Origin: Plastoroseomonas arctica
GTDB taxonomy: Bacteria > Pseudomonadota > Alphaproteobacteria > Acetobacterales > Acetobacteraceae
Reading direction: 5' to 3'
Length of the DNA: 64,000 nt
NCBI RefSeq assembly: GCF_018128965.1
Contig: NZ_JAAEDH010000011.1
Coordinates: 85,498 to 149,497 of the forward strand
Each line of letters starts with the position of its first letter. Position 1 is the first letter of the stretch. This document shows, piece by piece, positions 56,833-64,000 of the stretch. The notes beneath the pieces were generated by a model, which saw nothing but the letters and a program-made list of their open reading frames with translations, was not told the DNA's origin and did not search any database. The position numbers were made by a program, and so were the translations under genes.

Positions 56833-56916
56833 GTGGCGGCAAGTCCTCTGAAATGCAGAGAGACCCGCGGTGCATGCGGCCCGTGTCAGAGCCTCCCGCG
56901 TTTCTCAGGAGGGCGG

Positions 56917-56946
56917 CGTATAGGCTGGATGCGGGGGGCGCGTAAA
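56917..56946 (-). promoter_or_regulatory. Candidate rplK promoter
   Basis: On the minus strand TTTACG (56946-56941) and TATACG (56922-56917) are spaced by 18 bases, 84 bases before the rplK ATG. This segment is needed because the hairpin element and an unrelated gene separate rplK from nusG. The match to a sigma-70 promoter is fair, not strong. Confidence 0.4.
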
Positions 56947-56963
56947 GGGGGGCAGAAAGCATA

Positions 56964-57196
56964 GGGGAAATGAATTTCCCCCAAACCCCCATTCTTTCTT
57001 TTTTATCTTTGGGTGCTGGTGGGGAGGTCAGTGCGCGCTGGTCAGCGCGGTAGTGGCCGTGCAGCCGGTGCCATGAAAATTCTTGGGTGCTGGCCGCAAT
57101 GCCAGCGCCTCAGAACCGCACCTGGTGCCGGTCACCCAACCAGCACCAAGGAATCAAAAATAAAAGAATGGGGTCTGGGGAAATTCCTTTCCCCAG
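56964..57196. repeat. Paired-hairpin terminator element (copy C, long core)
   Basis: This 233-base element lies between the Bug-type binding protein gene and the rplK promoter. The left hairpin GGGGAAAT-GA-ATTTCCCC (56964-56981) is followed by CAAACCCCCATTCTTTC and a T tract. The right hairpin CTGGGGAAA-TTCC-TTTCCCCAG (57175-57196), read on the minus strand, is followed by ACCCCATTCTTTTATTTTT. The interior shares CCTCAGAACCGCAC and CCAACCAGCACCAAGGAA with copy D. It starts 6 bases after the stop of the minus-strand gene. The remaining gap up to rplK has only the promoter region. Confidence 0.88.
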
Positions 57197-57202
57197 CCTT
57201 CT

Positions 57203-58156
57203 TCAATCCGCACGAATTCCGGCGGCACGCACCAATGCACCCAGCCGCTGCGTCTCCTCCGCGATAAAGGTGGCGAACTCCGCGCCAGGCATCGCGCGGG
57301 GCAGGCTGCCGCTGGCTTCGATACGGGCGGCCACGGCGGGGTCGCGGATGGCGGCCAGGGCTTCGGCTTCCAGGCGGACGACACGGGCCGCGGGGACGCC
57401 GCGGGCGAGGAAGAGGCCGAACCAGCCGACCGAGACGAGGTCCAAGCCGGCTTCGCGCAGTGTGGGCACCTCGGCGAAGGCGGGAACGCGCTCGGCGCTG
57501 GTGACGGCGAGCGCCTTCATCCGGCCGCCCCGGACCAGGCCGGCGGCCGCTGAGATGGTCTGGAACATCACATCCACCCGGCCGGCCATGAGGTCGGTGT
57601 TGGCCGCCCCCGTCTCCCGGTAGGGGACGTGGGTGAGCTCGAGGCCAGAGGCGATGGCGAATTGGGCGCCGGCCAGGTGCAGGGAGGTGCCGTTGCCGAT
57701 GGAGGCGTAGGTCATCGGGCGGGTGCGGGCGAGGGCGATGAACTCCGCGACGCTCGCCACCGGCATGTCATTCGGGACGACCATGATGTTGGGCACGATG
57801 GCGAGCATGGCGAGCGGGGTGAAGTCACGCTCGGCATCGAAGGGCAGCGTGGCGAAGAGGTAGCGATTGACGGCAATGGGGACGCCATTGAGCAGCAGGG
57901 TGTGCCCGTCGCGTTCCGCCTGCGCCGCAACCGCCGTGCCGATATTGCCGCCGGCGCCGGTGCGGTTCTCGACCACGACAGGCTGGCCGAGGGCGCGCGC
58001 CATAGGCTCGCCGGCGACGCGGCCGAGGAAATCGGCGGCACCGCCGGGCGGGAAGGGGATGATCATGCGCAGGCCGCGTTCGGGGAAGGATTGCGCACGC
58101 GCCGGGGCCGCGACGGCGAGGAAGGGGGCGGCGAGCAGGGCGCGGCGCTGCGGCAT
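57203..58156 (-). CDS. Bug/TctC-family tripartite tricarboxylate-type solute-binding protein
   Basis: The 317-residue periplasmic receptor has a signal peptide (MPQRRALLAAPFLAVAAPARAQ) and the canonical LRMIIPFPPGGAADFLGR ligand-loop start. VENRTGAGGNIGTAVAAQA and VPYRETGAANTDLMAGRVDVMF are further family blocks. Such proteins bind small organic acids and other metabolites. Members are vastly expanded in Burkholderiales and Acetobacteraceae and usually lack neighbouring TctAB membrane genes, as here. It lies in a place that interrupts the usual nusG-rplK order. Confidence 0.92.
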   Translation of the reverse strand: MPQRRALLAAPFLAVAAPARAQSFPERGLRMIIPFPPGGAADFLGRVAGEPMARALGQPVVVENRTGAGGNIGTAVAAQAERDGHTLLLNGVPIAVNRYLFATLPFDAERDFTPLAMLAIVPNIMVVPNDMPVASVAEFIALARTRPMTYASIGNGTSLHLAGAQFAIASGLELTHVPYRETGAANTDLMAGRVDVMFQTISAAAGLVRGGRMKALAVTSAERVPAFAEVPTLREAGLDLVSVGWFGLFLARGVPAARVVRLEAEALAAIRDPAVAARIEASGSLPRAMPGAEFATFIAEETQRLGALVRAAGIRAD

Positions 58157-58355
58157 CGGGGTCTCCGGCGATGGGTTGGTGCGAGGATTGCAAATACCGT
58201 TCCGCTGCCTCCCGTCCCGCCGGTCAGGAGGTCCCATGACAAATACGCCATGCGCTTGAAGTCGCGGCGATCCGCGTAACGCATGCCGATGTTCGGCGAA
58301 GCCTACTCAGAGCGCCGCGTTGCTAGACGGCCTCGCCGGACGCAGGAGCCCTGTG

Positions 58356-59297
58356 ATGGAATCGATCACGACGATCTCGCGAAAGGATGGCTTGCCGGCG
58401 CGCGCTGGCGCGGTCATGTCGGAGAGCATGGGTGCGACGCTGAGGGCCATCACGCCTTGGACCGATCGAAACGGCGGCTTCTCGCCGCTGCGGCTGATCG
58501 TTTTCCTTGCACTGCTGGTGCCCGCCGGTTCGCTGGCCTGGCTGGCCTATACGCAGGATCTAGGGCCGGAGCCCTTGCGCGGCGCGATGCATGAGAGCGG
58601 GCGGTATGCCATCTGGGTGTTGCTGGTATCGCTGTTCGTCACGCCCTTGCGGCAGATGCTGCGCTGGCCTCGCCTGGTCGAGCTGCGCCGGATGGTGGGG
58701 CTGTTCGCCCTGAGCTACGCCCTGCTGCATCTGGTGCTGTATTTCGCCTTCCAGAATTGGCGGCTGCTGCATGGCGTGTCCGAGATCGTGCTGCGCTTCT
58801 ACCTGACGGTGGGGTTCGTGGCGGTGCTGGGGTTGGTGGCGCTGGGGGTGACCTCGACCGATGGCTGGGTGCATCGGATGGGCGGGCGGGCCTGGCGGCG
58901 GCTGCACAAGGTGGTGTTCGCGGTGGCGGTGCTGGGGCTGCTGCACTTCATGCTGCACACGAAGAGCGACATCACCGAGCCGGTGCTGACAATGGGCCTT
59001 TTCGTGTGGCTGATGCTGTATCGCGCCGTGGCGCCGGAGGGGAGTGCTCCGAGCTCGCTGCGCTTGCTGGGGGTAGCGGTGGCGGCCGCGGTGGTCACGG
59101 GGGCCTCCGAGGCGGCGTGGTATGCGCTGAAGACGGGTGTGAATGCGGTGCTGGTGCTGGAGGCGAATCTGGATTGGGAGTTCGGCCTGCGCCCGGCGCT
59201 GTGGGTGCTGGTGGCGGGTCTGGGTGTCATCGCGCTGCGCGAGGTGGCGCGTCTTGTGCCACGCGGTGGCCGGGCAAGACGCGCAAGAGCAGCGTAG
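58356..59297 (+). CDS. msrQ: MsrQ/YedZ-like heme-binding membrane subunit
   Basis: The 313-residue membrane protein has six hydrophobic helices and the ferric-reductase-like heme ligands: HLVLYFAFQ on one helix, and WRRLHKVVF and LHFMLHTKSD on another. In MsrPQ it passes electrons from flavin to the periplasmic methionine-sulfoxide reductase MsrP. No msrP gene is present here. The C-terminus continues with two further hydrophobic segments after the usual core. I chose the ATG with AGGAG nine bases upstream; starts further downstream are possible. Its stop is close to the convergent VOC gene. Confidence 0.8.
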   Translation: MESITTISRKDGLPARAGAVMSESMGATLRAITPWTDRNGGFSPLRLIVFLALLVPAGSLAWLAYTQDLGPEPLRGAMHESGRYAIWVLLVSLFVTPLRQMLRWPRLVELRRMVGLFALSYALLHLVLYFAFQNWRLLHGVSEIVLRFYLTVGFVAVLGLVALGVTSTDGWVHRMGGRAWRRLHKVVFAVAVLGLLHFMLHTKSDITEPVLTMGLFVWLMLYRAVAPEGSAPSSLRLLGVAVAAAVVTGASEAAWYALKTGVNAVLVLEANLDWEFGLRPALWVLVAGLGVIALREVARLVPRGGRARRARAA

Positions 59298-59326
59298 CTT
59301 GAGGGCCGCACTCGGTCAGTGACCGG

Positions 59327-59731
59327 TCACTCCTGCCCCCGTTCCTCGATGGCGGCGAACAGGTCCACCCGGTTGCCGTCAGGGTCGGACAGCATCGCAT
59401 ATCGCTGTCCCCAGAAGGCGTCCCACGGTGCTTTGCGACCGGAGAAGCCCGCCGCGATCACGCGCGCATAGGTCGCGTCAAGTTCTTCCGCGCTGTCGCA
59501 TCGGCACGCGAAGGTCACGCGCTGCCCGACCGGGCTGACCCAGTCCGGATAAGCCTGACGCATCATCGCTTCCGTCAGGAAGCCAAGGGTCGCCCCGCCG
59601 GGGGTCGCGACCTGCACCTGAACCTCGTCATCCGCATCCATCGGCACGTTCAGGCCTAGCGCCCGATAGAAACTCAGAGCGGCCGCCATGTCGGCGACGA
59701 CGATGTCGATCGTGTGCGGGACGACGGCCAT
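59327..59731 (-). CDS. VOC (glyoxalase/bleomycin-resistance) superfamily protein
   Basis: The 134-residue protein shows the paired beta-alpha-beta-beta-beta fold. HTIDIVVADMAAALSFYRALG opens the first module, and WGQRYAMLSDPDGNRVDLFA closes the second with the metal-binding Glu/His-type position replaced by Asp. Substrate unknown; candidates are lactoylglutathione-type or antibiotic-binding roles. It follows nusG by 7 bases on the same strand and is thus part of the secE-nusG transcript. Confidence 0.82.
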   Translation of the reverse strand: MAVVPHTIDIVVADMAAALSFYRALGLNVPMDADDEVQVQVATPGGATLGFLTEAMMRQAYPDWVSPVGQRVTFACRCDSAEELDATYARVIAAGFSGRKAPWDAFWGQRYAMLSDPDGNRVDLFAAIEERGQE

Positions 59732-59738
59732 GGGGCGA

Positions 59739-60275
59739 TCAGAGCTTCTCGACCTGCCCGTATTCCAGCTCGACCGGCGTCGACCGCCCGAAGATCGAGA
59801 CGCTGACCTTGAGGCGCCCCTTCTCCTCGTCCACTTCCTCGACCACGCCGTTGAAGCTGGTGAACGGGCCGTCGGCCACGCGCACCTGCTCGCCAACTTC
59901 GAAGACGATGGCGGGGCGCTTGGGCTTGTCCACGCCTTCCTGCACCTGTTGCAGCATGCGCTGGGCCTCGGCCTCGCGGATGGGCGTGGGGCGGTTCTTC
60001 TCGCCCAGGAAGCCGGTGACCTTGGGGGTGTCCTTGACCAGGTGCCAGGCGTCGTCGGTCATCTGCATCTTCACCAGCACGTAGCCGGGGAAGAACTTGC
60101 GCTCGGAATCCACCTTCTGGCCGCGGCGGACTTCGACCACCTGCTCGGCGGGGACCAGGATGTCACCGATCTGCTCGGCCAGGCCCTTCTGGACGGCCTG
60201 CTGCTTGATCTGCTCGGCGATCTTCTTCTCGAAGCCCGAATAGACGTGCACCACATACCACTTCATCTCGGCCAT
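59739..60275 (-). CDS. nusG: Transcription termination/antitermination protein NusG
   Basis: The 178-residue NusG couples RNA polymerase to the ribosome and to Rho. The NGN domain begins [20 protein letters not shown] and includes [13 protein letters not shown]. The C-terminal KOW domain is [26 protein letters not shown] lies nine bases before the chosen ATG; an ATG three codons upstream is too close to that site. It is co-transcribed with secE. Unlike in most bacteria, the next gene is not rplK. Confidence 0.96.
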   Translation of the reverse strand: MAEMKWYVVHVYSGFEKKIAEQIKQQAVQKGLAEQIGDILVPAEQVVEVRRGQKVDSERKFFPGYVLVKMQMTDDAWHLVKDTPKVTGFLGEKNRPTPIREAEAQRMLQQVQEGVDKPKRPAIVFEVGEQVRVADGPFTSFNGVVEEVDEEKGRLKVSVSIFGRSTPVELEYGQVEKL

Positions 60276-60289
60276 GCTCGGCATTCCTC

Positions 60290-60484
60290 TCAGCCGAACC
60301 CGAAGATGACGCGGGATGCGAGCTGGATCAGCTTGTCCACCACCAGGAAGAAAATCGCCGCGAGCGCGGACATCGCCAGCACCAGACCGGTGGTGATGAG
60401 CGTTTCCTTGCGCGTCGGCCAGGTGACTTTCGCCACTTCCTGGCGCACCTCGCGGATGAACTGCGCGGGGTTGAGCTTGGCCAA
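60290..60484 (-). CDS. secE: Preprotein translocase subunit SecE
   Basis: The 64-residue protein has the SecE signature [21 protein letters not shown] followed by one transmembrane helix (about residues 30-52). It stabilises SecY in the SecYEG channel that SecA, encoded earlier in the window, powers. The single-helix form is usual in alphaproteobacteria. It is followed by nusG after 14 bases. Confidence 0.95.
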   Translation of the reverse strand: MAKLNPAQFIREVRQEVAKVTWPTRKETLITTGLVLAMSALAAIFFLVVDKLIQLASRVIFGFG

Positions 60485-60531
60485 AATGGGACATCCTCGA
60501 TGGTGACAGGCGGGTTTCAGGGGGGGCGGGC

Positions 60532-60560
60532 TACATAGGGGAGCGCGCCCGATGTGTCGA
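60532..60560 (-). promoter_or_regulatory. Candidate secE-nusG promoter
   Basis: On the minus strand TCGACA (60560-60555) and TATGTA (60537-60532) are 17 bases apart, between tRNA-Trp and secE. The -35 box agrees with TTGACA at five of six positions; the -10 box is weaker. The location fits a promoter for secE-nusG independent of tRNA-Trp. Confidence 0.4.
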
Positions 60561-60588
60561 TAGAGATGGGGCCTGTCGAGGGAGAGGC

Positions 60589-60665
60589 TGGCAGGGGCGG
60601 AGGGTCTCGAACTCTCAACCTCCGGTTTTGGAGACCGGCGCTCTAGCCAATTGAGCTACGCCCCT
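60589..60665 (-). tRNA. tRNA-Trp (anticodon CCA)
   Basis: The minus strand folds as a full cloverleaf: acceptor AGGGGCG with CGCCCCT, D-arm GCTC/GAGC, anticodon stem CCGGT/ACCGG with loop CTCCAAA (CCA anticodon), and a T-arm with TTCGAGA. The 3' CCA is encoded. One A-C mismatch is seen in the T stem (GAGAG against CCCTC). It lies between tuf and secE. Confidence 0.95.
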
Positions 60666-60728
60666 GCAGGCGGTGGCGTTTTAATGCGGTGAGCTTGCGA
60701 TGTCGAGGGTGGGTTTGGTCGACAGCAT

Positions 60729-60962
60729 GGGGGAATGAATTCCCCCAAACCCCTTTCTTTTATTTTTGACTATTGGTGCTGGTGGGGAGTCAGTGTGCGT
60801 CGGATCGCGCGGTGCTGCTCGCGCAACCGATGCCAAGGAAAATTCCCTAGAGCTGGCGGGGAAGCCACCACCTCAGAACCGCACTTGGCGCTCGTTATCC
60901 AACCAGCACCAAGGAACCAAAAATAAAAGAACGGGGGTCTGGGGGAAATTCCTTTCCCCCAG
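60729..60962. repeat. Paired-hairpin terminator element (copy D, long core)
   Basis: This 234-base element lies between the tuf stop and tRNA-Trp. The left hairpin GGGGGAAT-GA-ATTCCCCC (60729-60746) is followed by AAACCCCTTTCTTTTATTTTT. The right hairpin CTGGGGGAAA-TTCC-TTTCCCCCAG (60939-60962), read on the minus strand, is followed by GACCCCCGTTCTTTTATTTTT. The ends are inverted repeats of about 55 bases that extend through TTGGTGCTGGT. The core shares CCTCAGAACCGCAC and CCAACCAGCACCAAGGAA with copy C. The right half is the terminator of tuf, 9 bases past its stop. Confidence 0.88.
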
Positions 60963-60971
60963 CCTTCAGCC

Positions 60972-62159
<1,188 letters not shown>

Positions 62160-62218
62160 CAGGGGGTTCCGTGTGCTGGTCTGACGTGTGACGCGATTGC
62201 TGCGCCGGCATGAAACTG

Positions 62219-62292
62219 TGGAGCGGGTGACGGGGATCGAACCCGCACAACCAGCTTGGAAGGCTGGGACTCTACCATTGAGCTACACCCGC
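62219..62292 (-). tRNA. tRNA-Gly (anticodon TCC)
   Basis: The minus strand gives acceptor GCGGGTG paired with CACCCGC, D-arm around AGCTCAATGGTAGAGT, anticodon stem CCAGC/GCTGG with loop CTTCCAA (anticodon TCC), and T-arm GCGGGTTCGATCCCCGT. The 3' CCA is encoded. It lies just upstream of tuf. Confidence 0.95.
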
Positions 62293-62324
62293 ACGCCTTG
62301 CCTTCGCCGGACCGGCACCGGAAA

Positions 62325-62406
62325 TGGAGGGGGTTGGATTCGAACCAACGTAGGCGTAGCCAGCGGATTTACAGTCCGCCCCCTTTAGCCACTCGGGCAC
62401 CCCTCC
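62325..62406 (-). tRNA. tRNA-Tyr (anticodon GTA)
   Basis: The minus strand has acceptor GGAGGGG with CCCCTCC, anticodon stem CGGA/TCCG with loop CTGTAAA (anticodon GTA), a long variable arm (class II) and T-arm TTGGTTCGAATCCAA. The 3' CCA is not encoded. It heads the tRNA-Tyr, tRNA-Gly, tuf cluster. Confidence 0.94.
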
Positions 62407-62468
62407 TCAGACACGGTTGGAACCGGGCCGGCGAGAGCGGGGGGACTATCGTTGTTGGGGCCGGGCTG

Positions 62469-63263
62469 TCAACGGCGCGCTGTGAGCCAAGCGCGCGTGG
62501 CGGCGTCGGCCGGGTAGAAACATTCGAGTGCGACTTCGGCGAGTGTGACGTCGCGCGGCGTGGCGAAGATGGTGGTGGTGGAGATCAGGGCGAGCGGCGC
62601 AGGCGCGCCGGGGACGGACAGGCGCAGGGGAACCGCGATGCCGGCGAGCGGCTCGGGCGGCCGGGCGGAGGCGCGGAAGGGGTAGGCGGCGAGCTCCTCG
62701 CGCAGCTGCGCCAGCACCGGGTCGCCGGTTTCCGCGTACTGGTGGCGCAGACGTTCGAGCAGGTGCGCCCGCCACTCGCCGAGATTGTCGATGCGCGGGG
62801 CAAGCCCATCCGGGTGCAGGCTCAAGCGGAGCACGTTCACCGGTGGGGCGAGCAATGAGGCAGCGACGCCCGTGATCAGCGGTGCAACGGCGGCATTGGC
62901 GGCGAGCATGTGCCAGTGGCGATCTACGGCTAAAGCCGGGAATGGCGCGTGCCCGTGCAGCACCAGGTCGATCGCGCGCCGCGCCTCGGTGAGCTCGGGC
63001 GCGGCCAGGTCACGCTCTGGGAAGGCGGGCGCGAAGCCGGCGGAGAGGAACAGCGTGTTGCGCGTGCGCAGCGGCATGGCCAGCGATTCCGCGAGGCGGT
63101 GAAGGACGGCGCGGCCGGCGCTCGCGCGGCCCGTCTCGACGAAGCTGAGATGGCGGGTGGAGATGCCGGCCTCGCCGGCGAGGTCGAGCTGCGACAGGCC
63201 GCGGCGGCGGCGCCAGTCGCGGATGATGTCGCCGGCGGGCGGGTTCGATTGGGTCTGGCTCAT
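62469..63263 (-). CDS. XRE-family transcriptional regulator with MmyB-like ligand-binding domain
   Basis: The 264-residue regulator has an N-terminal helix-turn-helix (IIRDWRRRRGLSQLDLAGEAG, then TRHLSFVETGRASAG) and a C-terminal MmyB-like domain starting near residue 95, with HWHMLAANAAVAPLI and later PRDVTLAEVALECFYPADAAT. The domain is thought to bind small hydrophobic ligands such as fatty acids. It is divergent from the SnoaL-like gene with a shared upstream region of 107 bases, so it probably controls that gene. The ATG after the long upstream frame was chosen for the HTH start. Confidence 0.87.
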   Translation of the reverse strand: MSQTQSNPPAGDIIRDWRRRRGLSQLDLAGEAGISTRHLSFVETGRASAGRAVLHRLAESLAMPLRTRNTLFLSAGFAPAFPERDLAAPELTEARRAIDLVLHGHAPFPALAVDRHWHMLAANAAVAPLITGVAASLLAPPVNVLRLSLHPDGLAPRIDNLGEWRAHLLERLRHQYAETGDPVLAQLREELAAYPFRASARPPEPLAGIAVPLRLSVPGAPAPLALISTTTIFATPRDVTLAEVALECFYPADAATRAWLTARR

Positions 63264-63370
63264 GCGCCGATGATAGCGGTGGCGAGCCGGGGCGACATGA
63301 CCTCGGACGTAATCGCGCCGGGCTGGCGGGGTGGGCAGGTTGGCGCGGTCGCAACCAAGGGAGACCTGCC

Positions 63371-63757
63371 ATGCGCAGCACCGAAGACACCGCCCAAGCC
63401 TACCTCGCCGCCTGGAACGAGCCTGATCCCACCGCACGCGCGGCCCGCATCGCGCAGGAATGGGCCGCCTCCGCGCGCTACGTGGACCCGATGATGGAGG
63501 GCGAAGGCCCGGAGGGCATCGCCGCCATGATCGACGCGGCGCGCACGCGCTTCCCCGGCCACGCCTTCACGCTCGATGGTCAGCCTGACGGGCACGGCCC
63601 CTTCGTGCGGTTCCGCTGGACGCTGGCGCCCGACGGCGGGAAGGCCGTCGCACACGGCACCGATGTGGTGCGGCTCGACGCTGCCGGGCGGATCGAGGAG
63701 GTGATCGGTTTTCTCGACGCCATGCCGGGTTGGGAGGGTGACGCCTCGCCGGTGTGA
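63371..63757 (+). CDS. SnoaL-like / NTF2-fold protein
   Basis: The 128-residue protein fits the NTF2/SnoaL fold: helix EDTAQAYLAAWNEPD, WAASARYVDPMMEGEGPEGI and a C-terminal sheet with VRFRWTLAPDGGKAVAHGTDVV. SnoaL-like proteins include ketosteroid isomerases and polyketide cyclases, but most are uncharacterised. It is divergent from the XRE/MmyB-like regulator, a pairing frequently seen in proteobacteria. AAGGGAG is found ahead of the ATG. Confidence 0.8.
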   Translation: MRSTEDTAQAYLAAWNEPDPTARAARIAQEWAASARYVDPMMEGEGPEGIAAMIDAARTRFPGHAFTLDGQPDGHGPFVRFRWTLAPDGGKAVAHGTDVVRLDAAGRIEEVIGFLDAMPGWEGDASPV

Positions 63758-63778
63758 GCCGGCGGGCGGCGGCTGGGT

Positions 63779-63803
63779 CCCGATCGCGTCGGGCGCGATC
63801 GGG
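63779..63803 (+). terminator. Perfect hairpin downstream of the SnoaL-like gene
   Basis: CCCGATCGCG (63779-63788) and CGCGATCGGG (63794-63803) form a perfect 10-base stem with loop TCGGG, 22 bases after the stop. Only CCTT follows, so termination would be GC-driven. Confidence 0.5.
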
Positions 63804-63839
63804 CCTTGCGCGCAGGCCGCATGTGCTAAGGAGGCGCGC

Positions 63840-64000
63840 ATGTCACGTCCTCCCAAGCGATCCGGCCCGCCCAAACGGCCCTCCGGCTCATCCGACCGCG
63901 CGCCCCGCAGTTTCGACGGCGGCGAGCGGCCCCGCCGCGCCGGCCCGCCCCGCGATGCAGCACCTGGCGACGCCGCGCGCGAGCGTCCCTCCCGCCCAGG
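63840..64000 (+). CDS. N-terminus of a probable RNA-modification enzyme (possibly RlmB-type methyltransferase)
   Basis: A strong AAGGAGG sits ahead of an ATG giving a basic, Pro/Arg-rich start MSRPPKRSGPPKRPSG; the frame is open to the window edge. Such disordered basic extensions precede the catalytic domain in RlmB-type TrmH/SpoU methyltransferases and RluB-type pseudouridine synthases. In several alphaproteobacteria an rlmB gene flanks the tRNA-Tyr, tRNA-Gly, tuf cluster, which favours RlmB. The catalytic part is outside the window, so the function is tentative. Confidence 0.45.
   Translation, partial: MSRPPKRSGPPKRPSGSSDRAPRSFDGGERPRRAGPPRDAAPGDAARERPSRP

Overview
The window is chromosomal DNA from a high-GC alphaproteobacterium. 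Gene content and order point to Rhodospirillales, most likely an Acetobacteraceae member of the Roseomonas type. Supporting points are an aroKB-xerD-accA neighbourhood, secA divergent from ppi-argJ, a zapA-6S RNA-cyclo-ligase string, a PhaR-controlled polyhydroxyalkanoate locus and a Bug-type solute-binding protein. The species call is inference. I see no prophage, insertion sequence or CRISPR array.

Layout. 1-10773 (+): a gene tail, a DUF1772 membrane protein, then a phosphonate monoester hydrolase followed by three tandem paralogous oligopeptide-type solute-binding proteins and a complete ABC importer (two ATPases, two permeases). This looks like one uptake-and-hydrolysis operon. 10774-16854 (-): peptidyl-prolyl isomerase, argJ, a glycosyltransferase, a methyltransferase, a GNAT-Nudix fusion and a CinA-type protein. 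16995-20137 (+): secA and a small secreted protein. 20144-24371 (-): two hypothetical genes, a lower-GC FkbM-type methyltransferase and the aroK-aroB fusion. 24433-30451 (+): a small membrane protein, a palindrome cluster, xerD, accA, a Cache-domain receptor without an output domain coupled to a pentameric ligand-gated ion channel, and a frameshifted drug transporter. 30763-34101: a PHA locus (thiolase, compact synthase, small coiled-coil partner, divergent phaR). 34108-36194 (-): phosphoesterase, 5-formyl-THF cyclo-ligase, 6S RNA, zapA. 36274-45656: a papain-like peptidase, class I aldolase, SUV3-type helicase, an ABC-F protein, leuA with a leucine leader peptide, and a nitroreductase. 45777-62406 (-): the core transcription and translation region, which in transcription order is tRNA-Tyr, tRNA-Gly, tuf, tRNA-Trp, secE, nusG, [insert], rplK, rplA, rplJ, rplL, rpoB, rpoC. 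62469-64000: an XRE regulator, a SnoaL-like protein and the start of a probable RNA-modification gene.

Two things stand out. One is the translationally coupled Cache receptor and pLGIC pair (26734-28910), a plausible two-part ligand-sensing channel. The other is a family of intergenic elements built from convergent hairpin-plus-T-tract half-units (38340-38498, 45696-45767, 56964-57196, 60729-60962), with a related design at 30472-30753. Their stems vary in sequence but stay complementary. They sit at the ends of highly expressed genes such as rpoC and tuf, so they look like mobile or amplified bidirectional terminators.
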